Shown: positions 1 through 7,738 of the stretch, piece by piece
Position numbering within the stretch: position 1 is the stretch's first letter
Layout: each line of letters opens with the position of its first letter
NCBI GenBank assembly: GCA_015064415.1
Contig: SVSG01000009.1
Location: 1-63,899, forward strand
Length of the DNA stretch: 63,899 nucleotides
Source: Oscillospiraceae bacterium
GTDB taxonomy: Bacteria; Bacillota; Clostridia; Oscillospirales; CAG-272
Direction of reading: 5' to 3'
Notes under the pieces: model-generated
What the model saw: only the letters and a program-made list of their open reading frames with translations
Databases searched by the model: none
Told to the model about the DNA's origin: nothing
Made by a program: the position numbers and the translations under genes

Positions 1-157
1 AATGAAATATCTGCGGATCAATTGATCCGTTCCAAAAGTAATTCTTTCTGTTTTCCGTACAGATGGTTACAAAATATGCACCGGGAGAACTATAATCATA
101 ATTCTTAAGTCGTATATCTTTTCTTTTTGGCAATTCTTTTTTATTCTCCATTTTCAT
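1..157 (-). CDS. REP-associated tyrosine transposase (RAYT), N-terminal fragment cut by window edge
   Basis: Reading leftwards from an ATG at 157, the frame stays open to the window edge (52 codons). It encodes an N-terminus containing RLKNYDYSSPGAYFVTICT, the opening of the IS200-like Y1 transposase fold typical of RAYT proteins. A strong ribosome site (GGAGGGG) sits about 5 nt before the ATG, and a second in-frame ATG follows two codons later. RAYTs are single-copy, domesticated relatives of IS200/IS605 transposases that are linked to REP palindromes. The HUH catalytic motif and the tyrosine lie outside the window. The family call rests on this short stretch only. Confidence 0.75.
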   Translation of the reverse strand, partial: MKMENKKELPKRKDIRLKNYDYSSPGAYFVTICTENRKNYFWNGSIDPQIFH

Positions 158-180
158 CACCCCTCCCATTATAACACAAA

Positions 181-216
181 TCGGCAGAGGGAACAAGTCC
201 TCTGCCGAAGTTTTTG
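181..216 (+). terminator. Hairpin followed by T run
   Basis: A perfect 10-bp stem (181-190 with 199-208, loop of 8 nt) is followed by AGTTTTT. It lies just upstream of the RAYT gene. It could be a terminator for rightward transcription or part of the REP-like repeat field that surrounds RAYT genes. Confidence 0.5.
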
Positions 217-340
217 TGCCCGTGATTTCTCCGTTAAAGACAACAGAGAAAAGCTGCAGGGCATTTTTTTCCAAGGGAACGATCCCAATGCAACGCATAA
301 TGCGAGTGTTGCTGCGTACAAAATGCACCAAAATAAAAAA

Positions 341-443
341 GGGGCTTCAGATTTCGATGCAGAAGGTGTGATCCCGACGCGAAGCTGTATAACGTATACT
401 GCGAGCGTTGGGATCGCGCCTTAAGCGCGAAATATGAAGCCCC
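341..443 (-). terminator. Terminator-like stem whose loop carries a REP-like palindrome
   Basis: GGGGCTTCAGATTTCG (341-356) pairs with 428-443 with one mismatch. Read on the minus strand the stem is followed by TTTTTTATTTT (left of 341), as in an intrinsic terminator for rpmB readthrough. The roughly 70 nt between the arms are repeat copy A (365-420), which looks inserted into the terminator loop. Confidence 0.5.
365..420. repeat. REP-like palindromic repeat, copy A
   Basis: A 16-bp stem (365-380 with 405-420, including G-U pairs) encloses a 24-nt loop with the conserved ends AGCTGTAT and ATACTGCGA. The flanking GATGCAGAAG is also shared with copy B at 7334-7400. The stem sequences differ between copies while pairing is kept. 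A degenerate third copy may lie at 281-316 (GATCCCAATGC and TGCGAGTGTTG). Confidence 0.65.
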
Positions 444-449
444 TAAAAA

Positions 450-499
450 AGGAAATAGAAAAAGCTCTCACCGAGAAGTGAGAGCTTTTTCTATTTCCT
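450..499 (-). terminator. rpmB intrinsic terminator
   Basis: A perfect 21-bp stem (450-470 with 479-499, loop CCGAGAAG) directly abuts the rpmB stop codon and is followed by a TTTTTT run on the minus strand (left of 450). Confidence 0.85.
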
Positions 500-685
500 T
501 TACGCGCGGTTGATCTTACCCGAGCGCAGGCAACGGGAGCAAACCGCCACGGTGGTGGGGGTCCCGTCAACGATAGCCTTTACCTTGCGGATATTGGGCT
601 TCCAAGAACGGTTGGTCTTGCGATGGGAGTGAGAAACGTTCTGACCGAACACAACGCCCTTGCCGCAAACACTGCACTTTGCCAT
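500..685 (-). CDS. rpmB: 50S ribosomal protein L28
   Basis: The 61-residue product is full length for bacterial L28, a small basic protein of the large ribosomal subunit. It opens with MAKCSVCGKG and keeps the family SHSHRKTNR-W-PNI core. It is of the zinc-binding type: paired cysteines near the start (C4-x2-C7) and end (CSRC). A GGAGG ribosome site precedes the ATG at 685. The gene is monocistronic, between its own promoter (754-782) and a strong terminator abutting the stop codon. Confidence 0.95.
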   Translation of the reverse strand: MAKCSVCGKGVVFGQNVSHSHRKTNRSWKPNIRKVKAIVDGTPTTVAVCSRCLRSGKINRA

Positions 686-753
686 ATTGACACCTCCTCG
701 CGCACCCGTGGGTGCTTTCGTTTATCTGTAATGATTTTTTAACAGCAAGTGGT

Positions 754-782
754 ATTATACCATAAAGAAAGAAAAAAAGCAA
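754..782 (-). promoter_or_regulatory. rpmB promoter
   Basis: On the minus strand TTGCTT (777-782), a 17-nt spacer and TATAAT (754-759) with an extended TGG form a sigma-A-type promoter about 70 nt before rpmB. A short perfect hairpin (GCACCC/GGGTGC, 702-715) lies in the leader just before the ribosome site. Confidence 0.75.
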
Positions 783-852
783 GTCTTTTTTTGAAAAAAA
801 CTAATTTTTTGTGATTTTACAGCGAAAATGCCCCGAAAAACGATGGATTTCG

Positions 853-2193
853 TTATTTATCCCAAAAAAGTGCGCGCAAAGCGGCATAATCCGTAACGTC
901 CTCCACCGCGCGCGGTGCACCAAGGGGCGCGTGCAAGAAGAAGCAAAGACGCGGCTTTTCCACGTCGGCGTGCACGTGCTTTTGGTGAATAGCGGGAAGG
1001 GTAAGCTCAGCGGTGGCGCGATGCACGGCAAGCAAGAGGGATACGGCCGCAGGCAAGCTCTCGCGCGTGTGAATGCGCGGGAGCTCCAGCGTGGCGGTCA
1101 CGGTGGCACGCGTAAGATCCGCGCCGCGGCTTGCCGCCTCCTTCAAAAATTGCAAAAGCGTTGCTTCGCTTGCCGCAGTGCATTCGATGCCACCCAGTAT
1201 TTCCTTATGATCCGTCACGAACGCACGCTCCAGCACCTCTTCGGTCGCGGCGGGGAGCTGTACGTGCTCGGGGCGGAAGGGGATCATGCTTTGCAGGAAG
1301 GCGAGGTCCAGCGAGAGCTGCACAACACCCGCGTAGTGCACCTGAAGCTTGCCGCCGTTCTGTACGTTTCCAAGATGCGTGAGGGGGGCAGGGCGCGCAA
1401 AAAGCGCGTGCAGGTGCTTTTGCGGCACCAGGAAAAGGAAACACCCCTCCCCGCAGGATAAAAGGGCGGCAGGGCCCTCCAACGGTTGATAGCCGGGGAG
1501 CGCGGCGGCGTTGAGGGAAAAGCCGGGCAGCGTCAGCAAATGGGGCAGCACGCCCTCTTTTTTGACGGTGCCAAGGGGTGCGATCTGCTCAGCCGAGTGC
1601 GCGCCAAGAAAGCGCGAAATTTCGCTTGCAAAGGGCTCGTTTCCCGTGGGAATCAGACAACACAGCGCGGCGTGTGCGGGGGCGTCGGGTGGGGCAAGGG
1701 GCAAAAGGGCCGCTTTGCCGTGCGGAAGTGTCAGCGAAAGGCGCGGCTCACGTCCGCCCGCCATGGCGGCAAGCTCCGTGTCCTCACCCGCATACAGCGT
1801 CTCCACGAAGGGGTGGATGCCGGCGCGCATCAGATATTTTGTGCAGGTGTCCGTCAGATCGCGCAGAGTGGGGGCGTTTTTTTTCTGCCACGCGTCGCGC
1901 ATGCGGCAAACGTCGCAGAAGGCGTGAAGCTGCTCCTCGGTGCCAAGCACCTCCTCCAAGCGGAAGGTGTGCCATGCCTCGTTGGCGTAAAGCTTGTCCA
2001 GAAAGCGCAGCTCGCCGATCACGGGATCACGCCGCTCACGCAGGAGATAATGGCGCTGTACGAATTGCAGCACCTGCACGGGAAGCGCAAGCGGCAGCTG
2101 CGCGCGCATCTGTTCCAGCGCGGGTATATCCATGATGCGGAAATTGATCACGGTGATCTGGTTTGGGTCCATGGGGAAGGATTGGTTCATCAT
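853..2193 (-). CDS. Protein with resemblance to the PurL linker region, function unknown
   Basis: This 446-residue soluble protein is translationally coupled to mtaB: its ATG overlaps the mtaB stop. I do not recognise a full-length family. Residues around 45-130 resemble the linker region of phosphoribosylformylglycinamidine synthase (PurL): RRDPVIGELRFLDKLY parallels the PurL pattern RDPT-x-TE-x2-x-LDTYWSDH, and a later LTDTCTKYLMRAG parallels LMD-x-ATIAMKYLR-x-G. The conserved WSDHCRHT catalytic surroundings and the ATP-binding core are not visible. It may be a degenerate, non-catalytic PurL paralogue or an unrelated protein. The PurL relation is my inference from memory. Confidence 0.55.
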   Translation of the reverse strand: MMNQSFPMDPNQITVINFRIMDIPALEQMRAQLPLALPVQVLQFVQRHYLLRERRDPVIGELRFLDKLYANEAWHTFRLEEVLGTEEQLHAFCDVCRMRDAWQKKNAPTLRDLTDTCTKYLMRAGIHPFVETLYAGEDTELAAMAGGREPRLSLTLPHGKAALLPLAPPDAPAHAALCCLIPTGNEPFASEISRFLGAHSAEQIAPLGTVKKEGVLPHLLTLPGFSLNAAALPGYQPLEGPAALLSCGEGCFLFLVPQKHLHALFARPAPLTHLGNVQNGGKLQVHYAGVVQLSLDLAFLQSMIPFRPEHVQLPAATEEVLERAFVTDHKEILGGIECTAASEATLLQFLKEAASRGADLTRATVTATLELPRIHTRESLPAAVSLLLAVHRATAELTLPAIHQKHVHADVEKPRLCFFLHAPLGAPRAVEDVTDYAALRALFWDK

Positions 2194-3515
2194 AGGGCGT
2201 TGTCCTCCGGGGTGGCGATCAGCCGTCCTCCTTGCACAGCTTGCAGGCGGACGGTATGGATTTGGGCGTGCAGGGGGGTGTCGCTTTTCACGGCGACCTC
2301 AAAAAATTCGTTGGTGTGACCGATGGCATAGCCATCCTCAAAGGTCTCAAAAAGTACGGTACGTATCGGCTTTTCCAGCGCACGGGTAAGGCGCTTTTGC
2401 GTCAGCTCCGCACCCAGCTTGATCAAGGCGGCAGAGCGCGCCTTTTTGACCTCCTTGCGGATCTGTCCCGCCATGGTGGCGGCAGGGGTGCCTTCTCTTT
2501 GCGAGTAGGCGAATACGTGCATCTGCAAAAATTCCGCTTCCTTGGCAAAATTCACCGTGTCGGCAAAATCCTCCTCGGTCTCACCGGGGAAGCCCACGAT
2601 AAAGTCGGTGGTCAGCTCCACGTCGGGGAGCGCCGCGCGCAAGCGACGGATGCCCTCCATGGCCTGCGTGGGATTATATTTTCTGCGCATGGCGGCCAGC
2701 ACGCGGGCACTGCCGGATTGCATGGAAAGGTGAAAATGCGGCACAACGGTGCGCAGTTTCGCCAACCGTTCGACGAAATCCGCGCGCATCACGGTGGGGT
2801 CCAGCGACCCCAGACGCACGCGCTCCAGATCTTCGATCTTGTCGACGGCCTCCAGAAGGTCGATGAGGGTCACCCCCTCCAGATCCTTGCCGAAGGAGGC
2901 GGTCTCGATGCCCGTGAGCACCACCTCGCGGCATCCGCCGCGCACAAGCCCCTCCACCTCGCGTACCACGTCGGCAAGCGGCTTGGAGCGCACCTTGCCG
3001 CGTGCGGCGGGGATGGCGCAATAGGAGCAACGGTTCTCGCATCCGTCCTCGATCTTGACGTAGGCGCGCGTGCGATCAAAGTGTGTGATGTTCATGGGCT
3101 CAAAGGGAGCGCTTTGCACGTCGTCAACGCGCACAAGCGGCGGCTTCGCGCGTTTTTTCAGCAATTCTCGCGCGACTCTTACAACAGAGAGCTTGTCGGT
3201 GTTGCCGCATACGTAATCTACCTGGGGCAGGGCGGCCACACGCGCGGGGTGAGACTGGGAAAAGCATCCCGTCACCAGGATCGGCGCGTCCGGATTTTTG
3301 CCCGCTACCCGTCGGATCAGCTGTCCCGCCTTGCGGTCGGACTCTGCCGTTACGGTGCAGGTGTTGATGACGTAAACGTCACAGCGCTCCTCGGGGGAGC
3401 CGACGAAAAAGCCCGCCCTTTCAAATTCTTCTGCAATGGCTTCGCTTTCGTATTGATTGACCTTGCAACCAAGCGTCAGGATCCCCACGGTGGGGGAAAT
3501 ATGCATTTTTTCCAC
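2190..3515 (-). CDS. mtaB: tRNA t6A37 methylthiotransferase MtaB (MiaB-like radical SAM)
   Basis: MtaB adds a methylthio group to t6A37 of ANN-decoding tRNAs using two Fe-S clusters. The N-terminal UPF0004 domain carries TLGCKVNQYES, the MtaB hallmark, and further cysteines in INTCTV and VTGCFSQ. The radical SAM motif C159-x3-C163-x2-C166 (CENRCSYC) follows, with a C-terminal TRAM region. An AAGGAGG site lies 8 nt before a GTG at 3513-3515. The GTG three codons upstream overlaps that ribosome site, so I start at 3515 (441 residues). It forms an operon with the downstream unknown gene by an overlapping stop/start. Confidence 0.93.
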   Translation of the reverse strand: MEKMHISPTVGILTLGCKVNQYESEAIAEEFERAGFFVGSPEERCDVYVINTCTVTAESDRKAGQLIRRVAGKNPDAPILVTGCFSQSHPARVAALPQVDYVCGNTDKLSVVRVARELLKKRAKPPLVRVDDVQSAPFEPMNITHFDRTRAYVKIEDGCENRCSYCAIPAARGKVRSKPLADVVREVEGLVRGGCREVVLTGIETASFGKDLEGVTLIDLLEAVDKIEDLERVRLGSLDPTVMRADFVERLAKLRTVVPHFHLSMQSGSARVLAAMRRKYNPTQAMEGIRRLRAALPDVELTTDFIVGFPGETEEDFADTVNFAKEAEFLQMHVFAYSQREGTPAATMAGQIRKEVKKARSAALIKLGAELTQKRLTRALEKPIRTVLFETFEDGYAIGHTNEFFEVAVKSDTPLHAQIHTVRLQAVQGGRLIATPEDNAL

Positions 3516-3595
3516 GGCTCGCACCTCCTTTTCCCTTTATTGTACCATTTTACGCGGTCGCGGTCAACAAGCGTGCGAAAAATTTTTGATTTTAC

Positions 3596-3624
3596 TTGAA
3601 AAAAAGGGGGGAATAGAGTATAAT
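3596..3624 (+). promoter_or_regulatory. rluD-lnt-PHP operon promoter
   Basis: TTGAAA (3596-3601), a 17-nt spacer and TATAAT (3619-3624) precede the ribosome site of the rluD-like gene by about 25 nt. Confidence 0.8.
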
Positions 3625-3657
3625 GAGAGTAAAAATGAGCGTAAAAAGGAAAGGGGG

Positions 3658-4623
3658 ATGGCTATGCGAGAGCTGAAGATCGGCAAAAACGATGCGGGAC
3701 AGCGTCTGGACAAGTTTTTGACCAAGGCCGTCAAGGGCCTGCCGCAGTCCCTGTTGTATAAGTATATCCGCCTCAAAAAAATCAAGCTCAACGGCGCACG
3801 CGCACAGCAAAACGTTATCCTCTGTGCGGGGGACACCGTACAGCTGTATATCCGCGACGAATTTTTCGACGTGCCCGAAAAGGATCAACACGCGCTGGCC
3901 AATATCACCCCAAAGCTTTCCATCGTGTATGAGGATGATAATATCATGCTGCTCAACAAGCGCCCCGGCGTGCTTGTGCACGAGGATACCGCAGGCGGCG
4001 AGAATACGCTGATCCTGCACGTGAAGGCATATTTGTACGCCAAGGGGGAGTACGATCCCGAAAGCGAGCAATCCTTCGCGCCCGCGCTTTGCAACCGCAT
4101 CGACCGCAATACGGGCGGCATTGTGATCGCCGCCAAGAATGCGGAGGCGTTGCGCGTGATGAACGAGAAGATCAAGCAAAACGAGATCAGTAAGTTTTAT
4201 TTCTGTGCGGCGCACGGCATTTTCAAGAAAAAGCGGGACGAGCTGCACGGCTTTTTGCGCAAGGACAGCGCCAATAACACGGTAACGGTATCGGATAAAC
4301 CGATTCCGGGCGGCAAAAATATCATCACGCGCTACCGCGTGCTTTCCGAGAAAAACGGCAATTCACTGCTGGAGGTCGAGCTTGTGACGGGGCGTACACA
4401 CCAGATCCGTGCGCATCTTGCGCACATCGGGCATCCGTTGCTTGGTGACGGCAAATACGGGCAAAACCGCAACGAGAGAACGCGCGGGTATAAGCATCAG
4501 GCGCTTTACGCGGCGCGACTGCGCTTTGATTTCGTTGACGGCGAGGGTGCACTTGGCTATTTGCGCGGCAAGGAGTTTGCACTCCCCGAAGATGAGATCT
4601 GGTTTTTCAAGGATTTCCGATAA
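3658..4623 (+). CDS. RluD-family 23S rRNA pseudouridine synthase
   Basis: An RluA/RluC/RluD-type enzyme that converts uridines in 23S rRNA (or a tRNA) to pseudouridine. The 321-residue protein has an N-terminal S4 RNA-binding domain (about residues 12-75) and a catalytic domain with RIDRNTGG, where D149 is the catalytic aspartate, plus GRTHQIRAHLAHIGHPLLGD. The ATG at 3658 follows AAGGAAAGGGGG. The second ATG at 3664 is equally possible. First gene of an operon with lnt (15 nt gap). Which uridine is modified cannot be told from sequence alone. Confidence 0.9.
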   Translation: MAMRELKIGKNDAGQRLDKFLTKAVKGLPQSLLYKYIRLKKIKLNGARAQQNVILCAGDTVQLYIRDEFFDVPEKDQHALANITPKLSIVYEDDNIMLLNKRPGVLVHEDTAGGENTLILHVKAYLYAKGEYDPESEQSFAPALCNRIDRNTGGIVIAAKNAEALRVMNEKIKQNEISKFYFCAAHGIFKKKRDELHGFLRKDSANNTVTVSDKPIPGGKNIITRYRVLSEKNGNSLLEVELVTGRTHQIRAHLAHIGHPLLGDGKYGQNRNERTRGYKHQALYAARLRFDFVDGEGALGYLRGKEFALPEDEIWFFKDFR

Positions 4624-4638
4624 CGGCGGGAGGTTGGC

Positions 4639-6243
4639 ATGATCGGTAAAAAATGGCTTTTTCTGCTACCGTTAGGGGGGATATTGACCGCGCTCACCCT
4701 GGTGTTCCCGCAAATCGGGCTCCTTGAGTGGGTGACGATGACCCCTGCGCTTGTGTGGCTGTTTGCCGCCGCAAGACGCGAGGAAAAAATGAAGCTGCGT
4801 GCTTTTCTCGGCGCGGGATGGCTTTATTTTCTCCCTTTTTATCTGGTGATCTACCATTGGTTTTTTTATTTGTATCCGATGGAATTTGCGGGTGTTTCTC
4901 CCGCGATGGCGGCGGGCCTTGTGGCGATCTGCTGGCTGGGGCTTTCCGTACTGCAAAGCATCTTTTCCGCCCTCATTTTTCCGCTGTTCGGCGCGCTGAT
5001 GCGCACGAAAACGATGATACGTTGGCCTTTTTTGACGCCATTTTTGTTTGCGGCGCAGTACACCGTGTCCGAATGGAGTCAGACCTTCACGTGGATGGGC
5101 GTGCCGTGGGCGCGCTTGCCGCTGGGGCAGATCGAGTGCGGATTTTTGCCCAACGGGGCGGCGCTGTTCGGCAGTTATCTGCTGACCTTTCTGCTGGTTT
5201 GTGCCAACGGATTTCTGGCGTGGTTTTTGCTTCACCGTGAAAAGTGGCGCTTTTGCGCCATCGGTGCCGCATCCGTTCTTTTGTTCGGTGTGGCGGCGGG
5301 TGGCATCGGCTATGCCGTCACAGCCCCCGAAAAGGGGCGTGCCATCGTGGTGGCCGCCGTGCAGGGCAATATCGGCTCCTCGCAAAAATGGGACGGCGAG
5401 AGCAATCTGAAAACGCTGGAAATTTACGAAAAATACACCGCCGAGGCGGCCCTGCAGGGCGCGGAGCTGGTGCTTTTCCCCGAGACCTTTTTGCCCTATA
5501 CCTTAAAGGAAGGGAACTGGGTCGCCGAATTTGTGCAGGAGCTCGCCGTGAAATATGACATCACGATCATGTGCGGCGCGTTCCATGCCGAGGGAGATGC
5601 GCGCTACAACGGCGTATTCACTGTTTTTCCCGATGGTACAATCTCGCAAACGGTATACGCCAAGCGGCGTCTGGTGCCCTTTGGCGAATTTGTGCCCTGG
5701 CGCGCCGTGATCGAGGTCGTGTTCCCACCCCTTGCGCAGATCAACATGCTCTCGCGCGACCTTACCCCGGGGGAGGGGCCCGCGTTGGTACAGACACCGT
5801 TCGGGCAGGTGGGGGGCCTCATTTGCTTTGATTCGATCTACGAGAGCTTGACGCTGGACAGCGTTCGCGCGGGCGCAGACCTTTTGGTGTTGCCCACGAA
5901 CGACTCCTGGTTTCTGGATTCTGCCGCCGTGTATATGCACAGCGCGCAGGCGCGTTACCGCGCCATTGAGTCGGGCAGGTGGATCGTGAGATCCGCCGAC
6001 ACGGGCATTTCCTCCATCATCGATCCGCACGGCAACTCGCACGTGCAGCTGGACCCGCTGGTGCCCGGCGTATCGGTCTATACCGCTTACGTGAGCAATG
6101 CACGCACGCCTTACTCCTATATCGGCAATCTGATCGTGTATCTGATGATCGCCGCGCTTTTGGCGTTGCCCGCATACGAGCTTGTATATCAGTTGAAGAA
6201 TAAAAAGCAGGCGAAAATCGCAGAAAGCGAGGAACCCCAATGA
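4639..6243 (+). CDS. lnt: Apolipoprotein N-acyltransferase
   Basis: Lnt transfers an acyl chain to the N-terminal cysteine of lipoproteins at the outer face of the cytoplasmic membrane. The 534-residue protein starts with about six hydrophobic segments (residues 1-230), followed by a nitrilase-like domain with the triad E282 (LFPETF), K342 (YAKRRLVPFGEF) and C396 (LICFDS), and a last membrane segment near residue 505. All catalytic residues are intact. Lnt is classic for Gram-negatives but also occurs in some Clostridia. Four predicted lipoproteins lie in the same window. The stop overlaps the next start (ATGA). Confidence 0.92.
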   Translation: MIGKKWLFLLPLGGILTALTLVFPQIGLLEWVTMTPALVWLFAAARREEKMKLRAFLGAGWLYFLPFYLVIYHWFFYLYPMEFAGVSPAMAAGLVAICWLGLSVLQSIFSALIFPLFGALMRTKTMIRWPFLTPFLFAAQYTVSEWSQTFTWMGVPWARLPLGQIECGFLPNGAALFGSYLLTFLLVCANGFLAWFLLHREKWRFCAIGAASVLLFGVAAGGIGYAVTAPEKGRAIVVAAVQGNIGSSQKWDGESNLKTLEIYEKYTAEAALQGAELVLFPETFLPYTLKEGNWVAEFVQELAVKYDITIMCGAFHAEGDARYNGVFTVFPDGTISQTVYAKRRLVPFGEFVPWRAVIEVVFPPLAQINMLSRDLTPGEGPALVQTPFGQVGGLICFDSIYESLTLDSVRAGADLLVLPTNDSWFLDSAAVYMHSAQARYRAIESGRWIVRSADTGISSIIDPHGNSHVQLDPLVPGVSVYTAYVSNARTPYSYIGNLIVYLMIAALLALPAYELVYQLKNKKQAKIAESEEPQ

Positions 6244-7277
6244 AACGCTGTCTATTGCCGGAAAACGGAACTTTTTATAAGGCAAACATGCACACGCACA
6301 CCAATATTTCCGACGGCGTATTCTCCCCCGAGGAGATCAAAAAAATGTATTCCGAAGCAGGGTATTCCATCGTGGCGTTTACCGATCACGAGGTTATGGT
6401 GCCGCAAAATCACCTGACGGATGACCGCTTTTTGGCTATCAATGGCGTGGAGACCATTACCAGTGACAAATGGCCCGGCGGCTATTGCTACAACAAGACC
6501 TATCACATCAATTTTTATGCCAAAACACCCGACATCACGTATTGTCCGGTGTTGAACGCGAAAAACATCTGGCAGGAGCATACCAAGGCATACGCCACGC
6601 CGGAGATGATCGAGCATCCTTATAAAAACCATTATTCTATCGCCGGCGTGAACGATGCCATTCAAAAGGCGACGGCGGCAGGCTTTCTGGTCTGCCTTAA
6701 CCATCCGGTCTGGTCCAGCCAGGATTATAGCGACTATGTGGGGCTCAAGGGGCTTTGGGGGGTGGAGGTCTACAACACCGGTTGCTATCGGGGTGGACAG
6801 CATGATACCGCACAGCCCATGGTTGATATGCTTCGCACGAACGAGCGCGTGATGCCCGTTGCCGCTGACGATACGCATGCCGCAAAGGATACCTTTGGCG
6901 GATGGTTGATGGTCAAGGCGGATCGCTTGGAGTACAAAACGGTAATGGATGCACTGGAGCGCGGCGATTTTTATGCCTCTACCGGTCCCGAGATCAAGGC
7001 GCTGTACCTGGAGGATGGCGTGCTGAAGATCGAGACCTCTGAGGCGGTCTCGATCTCGCTGATCGCAAGCTATCGCTATCACCGCACCTGCCACGGCACG
7101 CCGGAGGCACCTTTGAGCGGTGCTGCCTTCGATCTGAACGAATTTATGAAACAAAACAACGCCCATGAAAATCCCCGCTGCACGCCCTGTGTGCGCCTGG
7201 AGGTGCGCGATAGGCACGGCAATTTTGCCTGGACCCGCGCTTTTTTCCTGGATGAGTTGAACGAAAAAGGGGAATGA
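6240..7277 (+). CDS. PHP-domain metal-dependent phosphoesterase
   Basis: A 345-residue PHP-family protein, coupled to lnt through an ATGA overlap. Metal-binding motifs are visible: MHTHTNISDG (residues 16-25), FTDHE, CLNHPVW, and a late DDTHA. PHP proteins hydrolyse phosphomonoesters such as histidinol phosphate or 3',5'-bisphosphonucleotides. This one resembles the standalone hydrolases annotated only as PHP domain-containing, and its C-terminal part (beyond about residue 250) is a beta-rich extension. The substrate is unknown. Confidence 0.85.
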   Translation: MKRCLLPENGTFYKANMHTHTNISDGVFSPEEIKKMYSEAGYSIVAFTDHEVMVPQNHLTDDRFLAINGVETITSDKWPGGYCYNKTYHINFYAKTPDITYCPVLNAKNIWQEHTKAYATPEMIEHPYKNHYSIAGVNDAIQKATAAGFLVCLNHPVWSSQDYSDYVGLKGLWGVEVYNTGCYRGGQHDTAQPMVDMLRTNERVMPVAADDTHAAKDTFGGWLMVKADRLEYKTVMDALERGDFYASTGPEIKALYLEDGVLKIETSEAVSISLIASYRYHRTCHGTPEAPLSGAAFDLNEFMKQNNAHENPRCTPCVRLEVRDRHGNFAWTRAFFLDELNEKGE

Positions 7278-7284
7278 CGTAAAA

Positions 7285-7313
7285 AAGAGAACCGCCGTGT
7301 GGCGGTTCTTCTT
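7285..7313 (+). terminator. Terminator after the rluD-lnt-PHP operon
   Basis: A stem around GAACCGCC (7289-7296) and GGCGGTTC (7301-7308) with GTGT loop, an A-rich 5' side and TTCTTTTTC 3' side, sits 7 nt after the PHP gene. It is nearly identical to the hairpin at 7399-7434. Confidence 0.8.
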
Positions 7314-7333
7314 TTTCGTTCTGCACCCATTTG

Positions 7334-7400
7334 GATGCAGAAGTCGCGATCTTTGCACGGTAGCTGTATGATATACTGCGAGTGCCAAGATCACGGCTAA
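7334..7400. repeat. REP-like palindromic repeat, copy B
   Basis: Homologous to copy A at 356-424: GATGCAGAAG start, AGCTGTAT and ATACTGCGAG in the loop. The stem 7343-7358 pairs with 7382-7397 (14 of 16 positions). Compared with copy A several pairs change on both sides (C-G to U-A twice, A-U to G-C, G-C to A-U), so the fold is conserved rather than the sequence. An outer TTCTGCA/TGCAGAA pair (7318-7342) flanks it on the left. Confidence 0.65.
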
Positions 7401-7434
7401 AAAAGAGAGCCGCCGTGTGGCGGTTCTCTTTTTT
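7399..7434 (-). terminator. Bidirectional terminator after rpsR
   Basis: A 16-bp stem (7399-7414 with 7419-7434, GTGT loop, one wobble position) with A and T tracts on both sides terminates the rpsF-ssb-rpsR operon on the minus strand. It duplicates the hairpin at 7285-7313, including the following GTTCTGCACC. Confidence 0.8.
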
Positions 7435-7447
7435 GTTCTGCACCAAA

Positions 7448-7702
7448 TTAGTCGGTGACGTAAGGAAGCAGAGCAACCTGACGTGCACGCTTGATGGCAG
7501 TGTTCAGCTCGCGCTGATGCTTAGCGCATGCGCCGGAAATACGGCGGGGCAGAATCTTGCCGCGCTCGCTGATGAACTTACGAAGCTTGGCAGTGTCCTT
7601 GTAATCGATGAACTCAACCTTATCCTCGCAGAAGATGCAAACCTTTTTTCTCTTGCGGTTCATGGGGCGAGCAGGACGTGCTGCATTTTCAACTCTATCC
7701 AT
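7448..7702 (-). CDS. rpsR: 30S ribosomal protein S18
   Basis: The 84-residue product has the S18 core ([15 protein letters not shown], then [15 protein letters not shown] and [14 protein letters not shown]). S18 binds S6 on the platform of the small subunit. It is the last gene of the classic rpsF-ssb-rpsR operon, 36 nt after ssb, and is followed by a strong hairpin terminator. Confidence 0.95.
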   Translation of the reverse strand: MDRVENAARPARPMNRKRKKVCIFCEDKVEFIDYKDTAKLRKFISERGKILPRRISGACAKHQRELNTAIKRARQVALLPYVTD

Positions 7703-7738
7703 TGTAACGAATCCTCCTGTTTAAATTTGTGATCTGCG

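Larger units (their letters stand above)
158..499. other. Intergenic region with palindromic elements
   Basis: This gap between the RAYT gene and rpmB holds a hairpin (181-216), a degenerate repeat copy (281-316), a REP-like palindrome inside a larger stem (341-443) and the rpmB terminator (450-499). No start codon with a ribosome site supports a gene here. Confidence 0.7.

Noticed and set aside
168-196. TATAAT at 168-173 as RAYT promoter
   Set aside because: The box is so near the start codon (11 nt) that the ribosome site would be cut from the transcript, and the -35 (TTGTTC) is weak.
179-423. Open plus-strand frame through the intergenic region, ending in repeat copy A
   Set aside because: It has no start codon with a ribosome site, runs through a terminator-like hairpin and the palindrome, and I recognise no protein family in it.
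3516-3524. Earlier GTG start for mtaB
   Set aside because: That GTG is part of the AAGGAGGTG ribosome site itself. The GTG at 3515 has correct 8-nt spacing.
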